64,000 nucleotides of DNA from Spongospora subterranea f. sp. subterranea (taxonomy: Eukaryota > Endomyxa: Phytomyxea > Phytomyxea > Plasmodiophorida), in assembly GCA_049724395.1 (NCBI GenBank), contig JAUGWO010000140.1, positions 62,001-126,000 of the forward strand. Reading direction: 5' to 3'. Position numbers and translations under genes: made by a program. Below the pieces are notes generated by a model. It saw nothing but the letters and a program-made list of their open reading frames with translations. It was not told the origin of the DNA and ran no database searches. Below, piece by piece: positions 54,148 to 64,000 of this stretch; the first letter of the stretch is position 1; each line of letters begins with the position of its first letter.

Positions 54148-54701
54148 ATGTCGAACACCATTGACGGGTCCTTGTCACCAAGGTGCGGGAAGAAGGTGGC
54201 AGATTTGAAGCGAGCGAAACCCTTACACGAAGGGACCAAAGTTGTCACTCCTCTTCCATCACCCGAGTGCAAAAAACACCCGATTATCGACGTTCATGAC
54301 GATGAAACAGGGTTTGAGACGTAAGAGAGACTGCAGAAAACGACAAACCTCAAACTGACCGATAATCAACGGCCAGTTACCTGCAGAAATTAGAGTCGAT
54401 ACAATGGGAGAATTCGTCGTCATCAGTTGCGTCGGTGTTAGGTGAGATGATCTCATCTGTCAACAACATATCGACAGAGTTGGACGTTCAGTTCGACGCT
54501 ACGTCTCCTGATAGTGGTCTGCACATGGGATTGCAGCAAGAAATACAATCGGAACTGAACGAGATTAGCGAACTGTTCGCCGATTACGCCGAACGGCATC
54601 CGAGCATATGCCATGACCAAGCTGTTGCAGCGGCGATATTCGAGCAGCTGCAAACACCGGGCGGTAAGAAAACTACGTCGCGACGCATTTCACATTCATA
54701 A
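54148..54701 (+). CDS. unrecognised acidic coiled-coil protein
   Basis: Two exons with a clean junction: MSNTIDGSLSPRCGKKVADL ... IDVHDDETGFE-T and (after AACGGCCAG, exon from about 54376) YLQKLESIQWENSSSSVASV, LGEMISSVNNISTELDVQFD, LQQEIQSELNEISELFADYA. The second exon is mostly amphipathic helix. Ends SRRISHS. About 165 residues. No family recognised; could be a small cytoskeletal or dynein-associated factor, but that is guesswork. Confidence 0.5.
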
Positions 54702-55033
54702 CGAATGTGTTCCTTGCCAAGCTCAGTCGTAATTCTATTATCCAGACTATTTCGCTCATACAGATTACACGCTTTTTAATCAATCGCAACAATAGCTTAT
54801 ATTTTGTCTGGAGATCCTCCCGGCACCAATATGCAGACATTGTTGCCATTTACCAAGCAGGAGTCGATCTGGGTTGCCCTTTTGCCTTCCGGAGTGACCT
54901 CGCTTTGTAGGCATCGTCAGACACATGATAACTAGACTTGAGCGAATATGCTTACTATTCAGTGGCACCGTCTAGAACCATGTTCACATAATCATCGAAC
55001 CCTATCGTGGCCAAACGTTAATCCAGTTCGGCA

Positions 55034-55419
55034 ATGAATATTAAGGAGAAACTATCGTCTACCTCGCAAAGTCCCGACGATTTCTTTTTCCCCTTTCATA
55101 ACAATCCAAATGCTCGACCCAATGCATTTATCAAGAAGTTCTGATATTCAAGTATATCAGTCAGGACAGACTTTTTCAATGTGCCAAAAGAGGGATCCTC
55201 CGCTATGCCAACGCGTACCTAATGGCAGCAATTGGCTTAGGTTGGTCTTGGCCGTCGATGCCGTTTCTGTTGCCATGGTTGATGGACTGGGTCTGCAACG
55301 CCAACGCCACTGTTACCTTAGGTATTGGTCTCCATCACGTGTCCGCGGACTTGCCTTCGTTGGTGTGTATATTCCTGACACCCAAAAGTATGGAAATAAC
55401 GTTCTGGAGTCGATCATGA
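55034..55419 (+). CDS. possible small membrane protein
   Basis: The ATG at 55034 gives [20 protein letters not shown] and [13 protein letters not shown], then a stop. A second frame (from about 55165) reads [40 protein letters not shown] and [20 protein letters not shown]. Together they could be a two-TM protein, but I found no proper GT donor between them. Converges with BBS2, whose stop is at 55520. Confidence 0.3.
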
Positions 55420-55519
55420 TTTCAGGTTCATTGACGTGTCACGATGCCAAATGCAGCATAGCGCTATGGTACATTGTCCCTGTTCCGTTTCCAAGCCAAA
55501 ATGCCACTGGTTTCTGCAA

Positions 55520-58144
55520 TTATTCATGGCCCAGTTTTATAATAGTTAGCAGCGCCGATGTGGCGTTCGACTTGATTGCATTCCGACATGCTTGGATCAC
55601 AGCTGCCTTGTGAGCACCCGTCCGCAACCTTGCTGCTCGCTGGATCATTAAATTAACCTATTCACGGGAAATTTTATTTTTAATTTCACAAACGTTATTC
55701 TACCAACCTGCTTTAACGCGTCTAAGAGCGCCTCATGATTAGCCTGCCCTTTTGTTCAATTCGCCTATGAGTTCATTGTTTGTATCAAACAATTCTGAAT
55801 ATTGTATCTTCATTTCAGCCATATCTCCCAAGAGCCGCGCATCCTGTAATAATAAGCCGGGACGCTAATGTACAACCTGGCGCAGTACCTCGCCTTTGAC
55901 AACTAGAGTTTTCATAAAATTGCTGAGGTCTACCATTTCGCTGCAGAGCCGTTTTCTAAGATCTGCATATTCGCTCATGTTTTTAAGCACATCTTCAAAG
56001 TCCTTGAACTCCTTTGGGAACGAAGCAACGCTTTCACAGTTGTCTATGGAAAGAAACGTACACAAATCTTGAATAATATCACCTTTGTTCACAGTATATC
56101 AGACCTTGAATGGAATGAAAACCACGTAAAATTACCGGCCAATTGCATGTCGTCAGTGCGAACTTGAAATTGGCTGCTCCCAGTGGTATTTACCGCCATG
56201 TTTAGAAATACGTCATTCCTCATGCATTTAAATCCAATGTTTAGCGTGTCGTTATCATGACGATTAGCCAGGTCCAACAAGAAGCTTTGGCTGAGCCAGA
56301 GGATGACTCTGGATATGCGTTCCTTCAAAGGTAGAGTGACCTGTATCAGAAGTTACTTGCCCTCTTTACGTGCAAAAAAAATGAGCAAAGAACGCACCAC
56401 AGAGCCTATCTGAGGCATGTCCCGTGGCTTGCAGTAAACGAATGACGCAAACTTTGGCAACCGGTGAGAGAGCTCAAACACATGATCTTGTGCAACGCCT
56501 TGCTTGACAAGTAAGTCAGAATTGAGCAAACTCACCGAGATGTCTTACCTTTGTATCCCACCACTACTTTAATCATCAATTGACAAGCTACATGCCGCTG
56601 AAGGCGCAAAGGGACTGCAACGGTTTTATCCGGGTTGTCAGGGAAATATAAAAGGCTACCGCTTTCGAAAACACCGTCAGCAAATATCATGACAACCTAG
56701 AAACCATTTGATCAAACCTTATTCGATGTCCAACTAGTGTCACAAACCTTAATCAATGTATCATTTGAACTTTCCATTCTCAGTTCCAACGCCGTTTTGG
56801 TCAGGTTAGGACCCAAAGCGCATGAAATTTTGGTGTCCACAGGGATGCTTCCTAATTGTATAGACGACTTTTGAATCGCAGCAAGATTAGAGTCATAACC
56901 ATTTAGTTCTCGTTGCAGTTCGGCGATTCTTGATTTCATTTTTGCGATTGCCGCGTCGTCTGATCCTGATCGAATAGCAGGAGTGGCTTCTGAACTTTCC
57001 GTATCTGGACCTTGATAACCTGTTGGTAAAATCTGCATGAAATCATGCAAGCTAAACAGAGGCTCGAAAGCATTACCTTGAATGGCACCGTCAATGGCGC
57101 AGACAATGACCTCCATTGTTCCTTTTTGACGATAATCGCCAATAAGAATAGCAGCGACAGTGGCGCCAATGTTATCGGAGTATAACAGAGTGCCATGCTT
57201 CATCAACCTCGCCTAATAAAAAAATCGGTAAAACAGTCGTGGTTTGACAAGTGAGTACTACTTCAATGGTTCCGTCAGTTAACCCGAGAATAATTTCGGG
57301 AGTCCCATCTCCATCGATATCAAAACTTGCTATGGCCACCGCTGGAACTTGCAATTTCAAACTCCATAATCTCGAGTTGCCCTCATATACGCCAATACTT
57401 CCGTCAGTGAGTGCATATGCGAAGCAATTACCTTGGATCGCAGTCAAGCCTGATGTTATAGTAAATATAATTCTACAGAAAAAATGGGGCATTTACACAA
57501 GATTGCATCACTTTCGCTTGTCTCCCAAATAATTTGCTCCCCCCGGTAGGCACGAATTTGGCAGTCTTCGCTACCAACGATCAATTCTTGCGATCCATCT
57601 GCATCGACATCACACAGCGCCAGTGAGGTCACATTGTCGCCAGTAACTGTCCAAAACTGTTCTTCTCCAGAATAATCAAATCCCTGAACAGAACAATTGC
57701 CACCAACGACGGCCAAAGGTGTCCCATTTTTTGATACGGCTCCAACAGCAATTGCATTGACACCATCAGCGACATCCTTGAACAGTACGTCGGAATTCCG
57801 AACGATGTCGTACCCCGTCAAATTTGTGGGTGTCCCAATGAATAATGTGTCATTTGCTGCAGAGTCTAGCCTGCCGATTGCTAGAGATGTTATATCTCTA
57901 TTTATTCGTATGATCTATAAATCGGCATCTACGATCAAAAGAGGGTAGTCTCCAGTTTTGCACTGATGTTTACCTGAGGTTTGTCAGGGGCATGTGACCA
58001 GTGGATGGATACCGTTCCTCCAGGGTTGGCGGCGGCAATTGCAGCGTTTTCGCCATCCAGAAAGCCGAATACAGCCCGCCTGGGAAGGATAGCTCCATCT
58101 AGCCGTGCCTGAAATGCAGGTGTTAATCGCTGCACGACCGACAT
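55520..58144 (-). CDS. BBS2: Bardet-Biedl syndrome 2 protein, BBSome subunit
   Basis: Core BBSome subunit for membrane-protein traffic in cilia. ATG 58144: MSVVQRLTPAFQARLDGAIL, then AAANPGGTVSIHWSH. Beta-propeller blades are highly conserved: VADGVNAIAVGAVSKNGTPL, AVVGGNCSVQGFDYSG, EEQFWTVTGDNVTSLALCDV, DGSQELIVGSEDCQIRAYRG, FAYALTDGSIGVYEGNSRLW and FDIDGDGTPEIILGLTDGTI. Middle: QKGTMEVIVCAIDGAIQG, RIAELQRELNGYDSNLAAIQ and LELRMESSNDTLIKVCDTSW. The GAE-type and platform regions are RISRVILWLSQSFLLDL, TDDMQLAGN and DIIQDLCTFLSIDNCESVAS. C-terminus: DARLLGDMAEMKIQYSELFD and LMIQRAARLRTGAHKAAVIQ, ending LLTIIKLGHE (TAA 55520). About 10 exons; length about 700 residues, as in animals. Strong evidence that the organism makes cilia. 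Confidence 0.92.
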
Positions 58145-58220
58145 TAAACAATTTGTTTGAATGGCGAAACCGAAATTTCTCTATTGTGACGAAATACAAC
58201 TACATACAGTTGACCAAAGG

Positions 58221-59667
58221 TATGCAACCTCCTATTGTAACAAACTGATGACACAAGTGGTATGCAACCTCCTATTGTAACAAACTGATGACACAAGTGG
58301 TATGCAACCTCCTATTGTAACAAACTGATGACACAAGTGGTATGCAACCTCCTATTGTAACAAACTGATGACACAAGTGGTATGCAACCTCCTATTGTAA
58401 CAAACTGATGACACAAGTGGTATGCAACCTCCTATTGTAACAAACTGATGACACAAGTGGTATGCAACCTCCTATTGTAACAAACTGATGACACAAGTGG
58501 TATGCAACCTCCTATTGTAACAAACTGATGACACAAGTGGTATGCAACCTCCTATTGTAACAAACTGATGACACAAGTGGTATGCAACCTCCTATTGTAA
58601 CAAACTGATGACACAAGTGGTATGCAACCTCCTATTGTAACAAACTGATGACACAAGTGGTATGCAACCTCCTATTGTAACAAACTGATGACACAAGTGG
58701 TATGCAACCTCCTATTGTAACAAACTGATGACACAAGTGGTATGCAACCTCCTATTGTAACAAACTGATGACACAAGTGGTATGCAACCTCCTATTGTAA
58801 CAAACTGATGACACAAGTGGTATGCAACCTCCTATTGTAACAAACTGATGACACAAGTGGTATGCAACCTCCTATTGTAACAAACTGATGACACAAGTGG
58901 TATGCAACCTCCTTCTGTAACAAACTGATGACACAAGTGGTATGCAACCTCCTTCTGTAACAAACTGATGACACAAGTGGTATACAACCTCATCAGTTTG
59001 TAACAATAAGAAGTTGCATACCAACCAATATGAGGTTGCATACCGTACTGATGACGCAAGTGATATGCAACTTCCCGTTGTAACAAACGAACGACACAAG
59101 TGGTATGCAACCTCATCAGTTTGTAACAAAAAGAAGTTGCATACCACTTGCGTCATCAGTTTGTTACAATAAGAGGTTGCATTCCACTTGTGTCATCAGT
59201 TTGTGGTATGCAACCTCTTATTGTAACAAACTGATGACGCAAGTGGTATGCAACCTCCTATTGTAACAAGTGGTATGCAACCTCCTATTGTAACAAGTGG
59301 TATGCAACCTCCTTCTGTAACAAACTGATGACACAAGTGGTATACAACCTCATCAGTTTGTAACAATAAGAAGTTGCATACCAACCAATATGAGGTTGCA
59401 TACCGTACTGATGACGCAAGTGATATGCAACTTCCCGTTGTAACAAACGAACGACACAAGTGGTATGCAACCTCATCAGTTTGTAACAAAAAGAAGTTGC
59501 ATACCACTTGCGTCATCAGTTTGTTACAATAAGAGGTTGCATTCCACTTGTGTCATCAGTTTGTGGTATGCAACCTCTTATTGTAACAAACTGATGACGC
59601 AAGTGGTATGCAACCTCCTATTGTAACAAGTGGTATGCAACCTCCTATTGTAACAAACTGATGACAC
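58221..59667. repeat. 40-bp satellite array with inverted, higher-order part
   Basis: Nineteen head-to-tail copies of a 40-bp unit (tatgcaacctcctattgtaa + caaactgatgacacaagtgg) fill 58221-58980; 17 look identical and the last two differ only by cctattg to ccttctg. From 58981 the units are truncated, inverted against each other (ggttgcatacc / ggtatgcaacc) and mutated. A 356-bp block at 58941-59296 is then repeated with no difference I can see at 59301-59656, an offset of 360 bp. Minus-strand open frames across it come from the period and are not genes. It separates the BBS2 5' end from the transporter 3' end. Confidence 0.95.
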
Positions 59668-59728
59668 GATACCATGCGACATGCAGTGATAAGAATCCGA
59701 TCAATTTTGAACCGGTTTTAAATGTTTA

Positions 59729-61434
59729 TTAGCTAGGGATCGTGACATTTCGCTCTGTAGATGACTCCATCGATGTGGTTGATGTTTTCGGGCCTTCGTT
59801 CTGCGCGCCATGGCCCATGCCGTTCTTCTTCAGTTTCGAGCACAACGCCCAAGCCGGAATCCCACTCAGTATAGCAAGAATGCCCAGCAGAGGAGGCAGG
59901 TAATAAGGGAACGTGGCGATGTGGTGGGACACGAATGGGAATACGGAGAGGAAAATGCAGGTGACAATGAATATGAACGGCAAAGGCAACCAGACAGAGA
60001 AAGGACGGTTTCGGTTAGGTTGTTGGATGCGCAGGAGGAGCAATCCTACAACTGCTAAACCTGATGATCAAGCACAACATTGATTTCCATTCCTCGCAGT
60101 TCGAACTCAACTTTCGCTTACCGTAGAATACCCATTGAGGATACCCTACCAACTCGAGTAGGAAATCAAACGCGTCTTCAGAGGGGGGTATTGCGATTAA
60201 GATCATAGACAGAGCCCAATTTAATATGAAGGCTCTGGTAGGAGTCTTAAAGTAAGGATGTACAGCACTTAAATATTCCGATTTTGGAATAATGCCTGCC
60301 TTTGCCGAAGCCAATATTATCCGACTAGCACTGAAAGCCATTGCTGAAACTGCCCCAAGTGCCGACATTGCAAGTAATACTGGGAAAATCTTGGAGCCTA
60401 CAAAATCTCCAAACACGGCAATGAAAAACTGTCCAGCGAGAAGCTCTGACGACGAAACTATCTTATCCAACGGTACGACGGTAAAATAGGCGAAATTCGC
60501 TGCCAGAAAGAGTATGGTGACTAAACCAACGCCCATTGCTGACGCTCTTGGTAAACATTTTTCCGGGTCCTTGAGCTCTGCAACCGAGTAATTAAGGTTG
60601 TTCCAGCCATCGTACGCAAAAAATACTCGGAAGCACGCGCTTGCGTAGCTTCCAGGGCGATTGTCGGTTCCAGCAAACGGATGGGCAAAATTGTTTGGCC
60701 TGTTATCGATCTTTACGAGTTGAACAGCAATCAGCACTCCAGTCAATGCGATTATCGTAACAACAGCGATTTTCAGAACTGTGATGACATCGTGGATGAG
60801 AATAGCGATACGAGTATTGCTGATATTGATGGCAGTAATTAAAGAAATTGCTGCCATGGCAATTAATCGCTGTTGCACTACATTTTGGTTAAGGCCGCTA
60901 TTGAAAGGGAACATGATATACTTCGAAACCACAATACAATCGGCAGCTTCCGATCCTGGCCGGATGCACAAAATCATAACCCAACAAAAAAGGAACGGCA
61001 TCAAATCCCGAGGGCGGCTGTATGAAGTCTGGAGGTAAACTTGTTCGCCGCCGCTTTCAGGCATCATTGTCCCTAATTCTATATATGAACTGCTCCAAAT
61101 TCAACCTCACAGCAATTGCGACGAGAAGGTGTTGCTTACAATGTTCCACAAAATGTAATGATCCCTCCTACGGCCCATATTACCATCGCCATTCCTGGTG
61201 AACCGACAGACATCAGTACTTTCCCTGGGGTCGAAAATATTCCAGATCCTGATCAATTTATTTAGGCTTAAGCGGTGACAACTAAATCAGATAGATGGAA
61301 CTTTGATTACCTATCATCAGCCCTACAACTAGGCACATTCCAGAGAATGTGTCAAAGGTCTTTCTCAGCGGAATATCGACAGTATCATGGCCTAAAGGCA
61401 ATCGTGTTCGTCGCCGAGAACAACGCATCTTCAT
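59729..61434 (-). CDS. LAT-type amino-acid transporter (APC superfamily)
   Basis: Twelve-TM exchanger. ATG 61434 (MKMRCSRRRTRLPLGHDTVD) leads to TFDTFSGMCLVVGLMIG / SGIFSTPGKVL, the substrate-binding 'GxxIGSGIF' motif split by an exact intron. Next are GMAMVIWAVGGIITFCGTL, ELGTMMPESGGEQVYLQTSY (TM3 'ELg...P.sGGeY.Yl'), VVTIIALTGVLIAVQLVKID, RVFFAYDGWNNLNYSVAELK (TM6 'aF.aYdGWn..n.v.eE.k'), RASAMGVGLVTILFLAANFA, FPVLLAMSALGAVSAMAFSA and PTRAFILNWALSMILI. A last exon after GYPQWVFYG encodes VLGLLLLRIQQPNRNRPFSV, two TMs and a tail ending TIPS. The family are light chains of heteromeric exchangers in animals (SLC7A5-13) and stand-alone uptake systems in fungi. Substrate not determinable; large neutral amino acids are the default inference. 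Confidence 0.87.
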
Positions 61435-62010
61435 TGCTATCGAATACACTAATTAGAATCACACGGTCGCCGATGGCCGGTGTGCGTTGATATTGCAGGA
61501 CTCCGAGGTCTCGTGATTTCATGAAGAATGCAGGCTCGCCAAGGTTCTACTGTTCATTGGAACGACATTAGACAATCATAACCAAGTTTTTTCAAATAAT
61601 GTGAAATTGATCTAACGAATTCACGATTGAAGTGGTTTACATTCGCAAGGGCAGCATACAGGTTTCCCCTGGACCGGTGGTGCGCCCTGTCTGATGGAGT
61701 GGCGTATCTCTGTCGTGGTGCACTGAGTGTGTCTGCAGGTCTGGCGTGTAGTAATCTGGCCATTTGGCCGCACCTGCCTCGCTGGGGTGGAGAGTAAGAT
61801 TAGTGTCAGGTGTCGGGTCCCCAACACATTAATTGTGAGTGTTTTACTGAGGTTGCTGGCATCGACCTCCTGCCCAACTCAGGTTTGAGCATTGCTGAAC
61901 TGTAGCCTTTTTGAACCCCTGCGTGGTCATTGCCTGGTAGATGGGTGAAGTCCAAAACTGTGGTTTCTATACTATAGAAAAGCGTTTGATGAAATTGAGT
62001 ATTTTCGTGA
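61435..62010. other. intergenic, no gene seen
   Basis: About 575 bp upstream of the transporter start. Frames are broken; the stretch 61620-61830 is relatively G/T-rich. The transporter promoter should lie near 61440. Confidence 0.35.
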
Positions 62011-62200
62011 TTGCGCATTTTGGCGATCGATAATGTTCAATACGAGTTGCAAGAAATCGAAGGTTTCCCTCTGCCCCTGAAAAGCGTTTCGATTTCAGTT
62101 AACTATCCGAAAAGGATTGTTAGTTCGGCCTCATCTGTATCGACTGGAGTTTCACAGCGGCGTCGTAGATTCTGTGCTAATGCAGGTGCCGTATAGTTCG
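62011..62200 (+). CDS. possible exon, unrecognised
   Basis: A plus frame with no ATG reads ILAIDNVQYELQEIEGFPLP, LKSVSISVNYPKRIV. The beta-like composition looks coding, but it has no neighbours I can splice to it. Confidence 0.2.
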
Positions 62201-62362
62201 CGTCGTGTTGAACGTGATCAAAAACTTGATATTTGTCTGGTTTGCGTTTTTCGGATTCCAGACAGATTATGGATGATTAAAACAGTTCGCTTAGACGCTC
62301 TGTCACTCGCCATCGACACTCAGCACCGCCCGCAACGCTTTGAATTGAGATTGGAGATCTCC

Positions 62363-62396
62363 CCAGCCGTCAATTCAACGTTGAATTGACGGCTGG
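62363..62396. repeat. perfect 34-bp palindrome
   Basis: Seventeen bases, ccagccgtcaattcaac, are followed immediately by their exact complement gttgaattgacggctgg with no spacer. It is the only perfect dyad of this length I noticed. In RNA it would form a 15-16 bp hairpin; in DNA it could bind a dimer or extrude a cruciform. Confidence 0.85.
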
Positions 62397-62980
62397 AATA
62401 ACTCATCGTACGAAATCACCGTTCATCATGTGGAATGGCGGAGTGGTGAAGTACAGGATCAACAACATTTGAGTTGACCCCCATTGTTCCTATCAGTCCA
62501 TCGCCTGATGAATCAGGCTGGACGTGTATTCAGATCCATAACCTGGATGGGCATATTCTGCCTTTTCATCTCTGATGTTCCAGTCCTCATTATAAAGAGC
62601 ATGTGTGATTTATTTCGTTTTTCATGGCGGAATCTGCCGCAGTAATCGGATCCCCTAAGTAGTTCATTGAGGAAATCAAATGCAACCAACACTGGTTCCC
62701 AGATAGGGCTTAATCGATAATGATAGAATATTTGGTGTAGAAAGAGACGCTGGATCGTAGCGATGAATGATTTTATAGACCTCCATCGCTGATTTCCGTT
62801 TCGGGTCGTGATTGGCGACGCAACGCAACCCTCATCCGCCAGACATGTTCTGATGGTGAGGATCGTGAAATCGGTTCACGACAGAATTACCATGGTGTAC
62901 CTGATGATTAAAGGACCGGAAGATAACTGAATTGTTCATCAGAAAACCGCATTTGCGTCAAAAAATATTGGAAGGTGATG
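62397..62980. other. intergenic, no gene seen
   Basis: About 580 bp of mixed composition between the 34-bp palindrome and the last gene. No conserved frame. Confidence 0.35.
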
Positions 62981-62981
62981 C

Positions 62982-64000
62982 AATGGAGGTCGAACGAATT
63001 GACGGGTACACGAGGGTCGATCTGTGAATCTGATTATCGCTCAGGTTTGATTCACAGATGGATGGTCTATTTCTCGTGGATTTCGAACTGCGTGAGGAGA
63101 TCGGCGAGGAATGCAACGCCACCCAATCGGCGTCGTTGATGCTGTATTCGGGGATGGAAGCGCACGAGCTGCAGAACATGTTGGCGGCCGTGTTCGCCAT
63201 ACCGAATCCCACAGCCATTGCCGGTAAATTCGTGCACGATTCTCACGATCATCGTGTGCGACTCATCTGACATCGCTCCTCTGGACAGCTATTCAGGTTC
63301 AGCCCGAAGGCCACGTGATCCCGTTGTCGTTCCTAAGCCTGAACCCCTCCGCGTTTTCGTCATCGGACAAGTACCAGACGCTTCAGTTGCTGATCACGAG
63401 GGCGCCGCCTAGAACTGACCATCAATTATCGTTCACGAAGTTGGCCCGACCCCATGCCGGAGCCTCATTATCAGCCGACGCCGGATACGGGACGTATCAC
63501 GCAATCGGCAGCGACGGAATCGTCGCTGATGGCGTTCCTATCGAGTTTGGTCAGTTCACCCGTACCGTTGATCAACGCCGCCGAACAGATCGCGCTGAAA
63601 GCCAGAGTGGAATGCGACGATCGCGAGGTAAATGGCGCCATTTCCTCATTGGTTTCACCCCCATCAAAACAAAAAACGTCGTGACCAGATATTCAATTGG
63701 TACGACTCCTATCAACAAGAGGGGGATATGCTCCTGTTTGTGCGACGCCTTCTCATCGCCGCCCAGAATGACCTGTCGTCGTTGCCGCCCCCGTGTCTCG
63801 AGTTGACCTTGGCCCGTATCTGGATTCTGAAGGAGATGTCGCTGATCAGCCAAGAGGTGGGTCTTCCGTGATCGACCTGTAAAGGTTCTGAACGCCATCG
63901 GGTTCAGGAATGTTTGGCGTTGCAAGATCTAGCACGAGATCAGGATTCGTTGGTCGTCACTGTGTTCGCCATATATGGCGGAAACGATGTCGATGAAAGG
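62982..64000 (+). CDS. unrecognised gene, possible harmonin-N-like helical domain, runs off the window
   Basis: The likely first exon is ATG 62982 (MEVERIDGYTRVDL). Exons follow: FLVDFELREEIGEECNATQS, ASLMLYSGMEAHELQNMLAA, VFAIPNPTAIAG; then either VQPEGHVIPLSFLSLNPSAF or an alternative frame; then LMAFLSSLVSSPVPLINAAE, QIALKARVECDDRE joined by a clear 57-nt intron (GAG|GTAAAT ... GACCAG) to IFNWYDSYQQEGDMLLFVRR, LLIAAQNDLSSLPPPCLELT, LARIWILKEMSLISQE. The pattern 'Y..Y....DM..fV..L..il.......L...i+..I....q' loosely resembles the harmonin-N domain of harmonin, whirlin and CCM2. That is a hypothesis only. Another GT donor (63858) shows the gene continues towards the window end. Confidence 0.4.

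Noticed and set aside
55110-55613. 167-codon plus-strand ORF
   Set aside because: Its second half is antisense to the conserved BBS2 C-terminus (RAARLRTGAHKAAVIQACR), so the long frame is not a gene as a whole.
58221-58980. Regular 40-bp repeats resembling a CRISPR array
   Set aside because: The repeats are directly adjacent with no unique spacers and the host is eukaryotic; it is a satellite.
58792-59516. Minus-strand ORFs of 60-106 codons rich in HTTCVISLLQ-like repeats
   Set aside because: They are produced by the satellite period (40 bp, three frames in rotation); no start context and no reason to be translated.

Overview
This is nuclear DNA of a compact, intron-rich eukaryote. Nearly every gene is split by GT-AG introns of about 45-65 nt; there are no operons, ribosome binding sites or bacterial signals. 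BBS2 and a PIH1D2-like axonemal/R2SP factor point to an organism that builds cilia or flagella. A Crypton-type element carrying the GCR1_C domain usual in fungal elements, together with ATG12, a kinesin-14 and ribophorin II, fits a zoosporic fungus or close relative (chytrid, blastocladid, aphelid or rozellid grade). The exact lineage is inference.

Layout. 1-13 kb: a CBM20 exon directly before a kinesin-14 motor gene, a mitochondrial glutamate-type carrier (-), a tRNA dimethylallyltransferase (-), a methyltransferase/TPR protein (+), a bHLH-zipper factor (+) and an N-terminal FYVE protein (-). 13-18.5 kb: a tandem-FYVE/SH3 protein (-) and a TMC channel-like protein (-). 19-24 kb is a transposon island: an imperfect inverted repeat, a decayed Crypton, a 552-bp foldback palindrome and a PIF/Harbinger-like transposase remnant. 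24.6-34.6 kb: PIH1D2-like, ATG12, a small basic protein, a secreted His-rich protein, ribophorin II with two tandem terminal exons, and a calponin-homology coiled-coil protein. 34.6-37.3 kb holds minus-strand genes I do not recognise. 37.5-47.8 kb: acyl-protein thioesterase (+), then the complete DNA polymerase epsilon catalytic subunit (-). 49-55.4 kb: a minisatellite, a phospholipase D with a duplicated Cys-rich module, a multi-ubiquitin-like-domain protein and two unrecognised genes. 55.5-61.4 kb: BBS2 (-), a 1.4-kb 40-bp satellite and an LAT-type amino-acid transporter (-). The end is sparsely coding, with a perfect 34-bp palindrome and a partial gene with a possible harmonin-N-like helical region.

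Themes: PI3P/phospholipid signalling at membranes (three FYVE domains, PLD, SH3), the ER N-glycosylation complex (ribophorin II), cilium biogenesis (BBS2, PIH1D2-like) and replication (Pol epsilon). The most notable observations are the duplicated, phase-compatible last exons of ribophorin II, each ending in a different dilysine-type ER-retrieval signal; the Cys-rich-module PLD; and the tandem-FYVE/SH3 architecture. Several conserved genes need a one-base frame change that no intron explains, so either this copy has real frameshifts or the assembly has scattered single-base indels. Exon limits given here were read by eye from splice consensus and protein family continuity.
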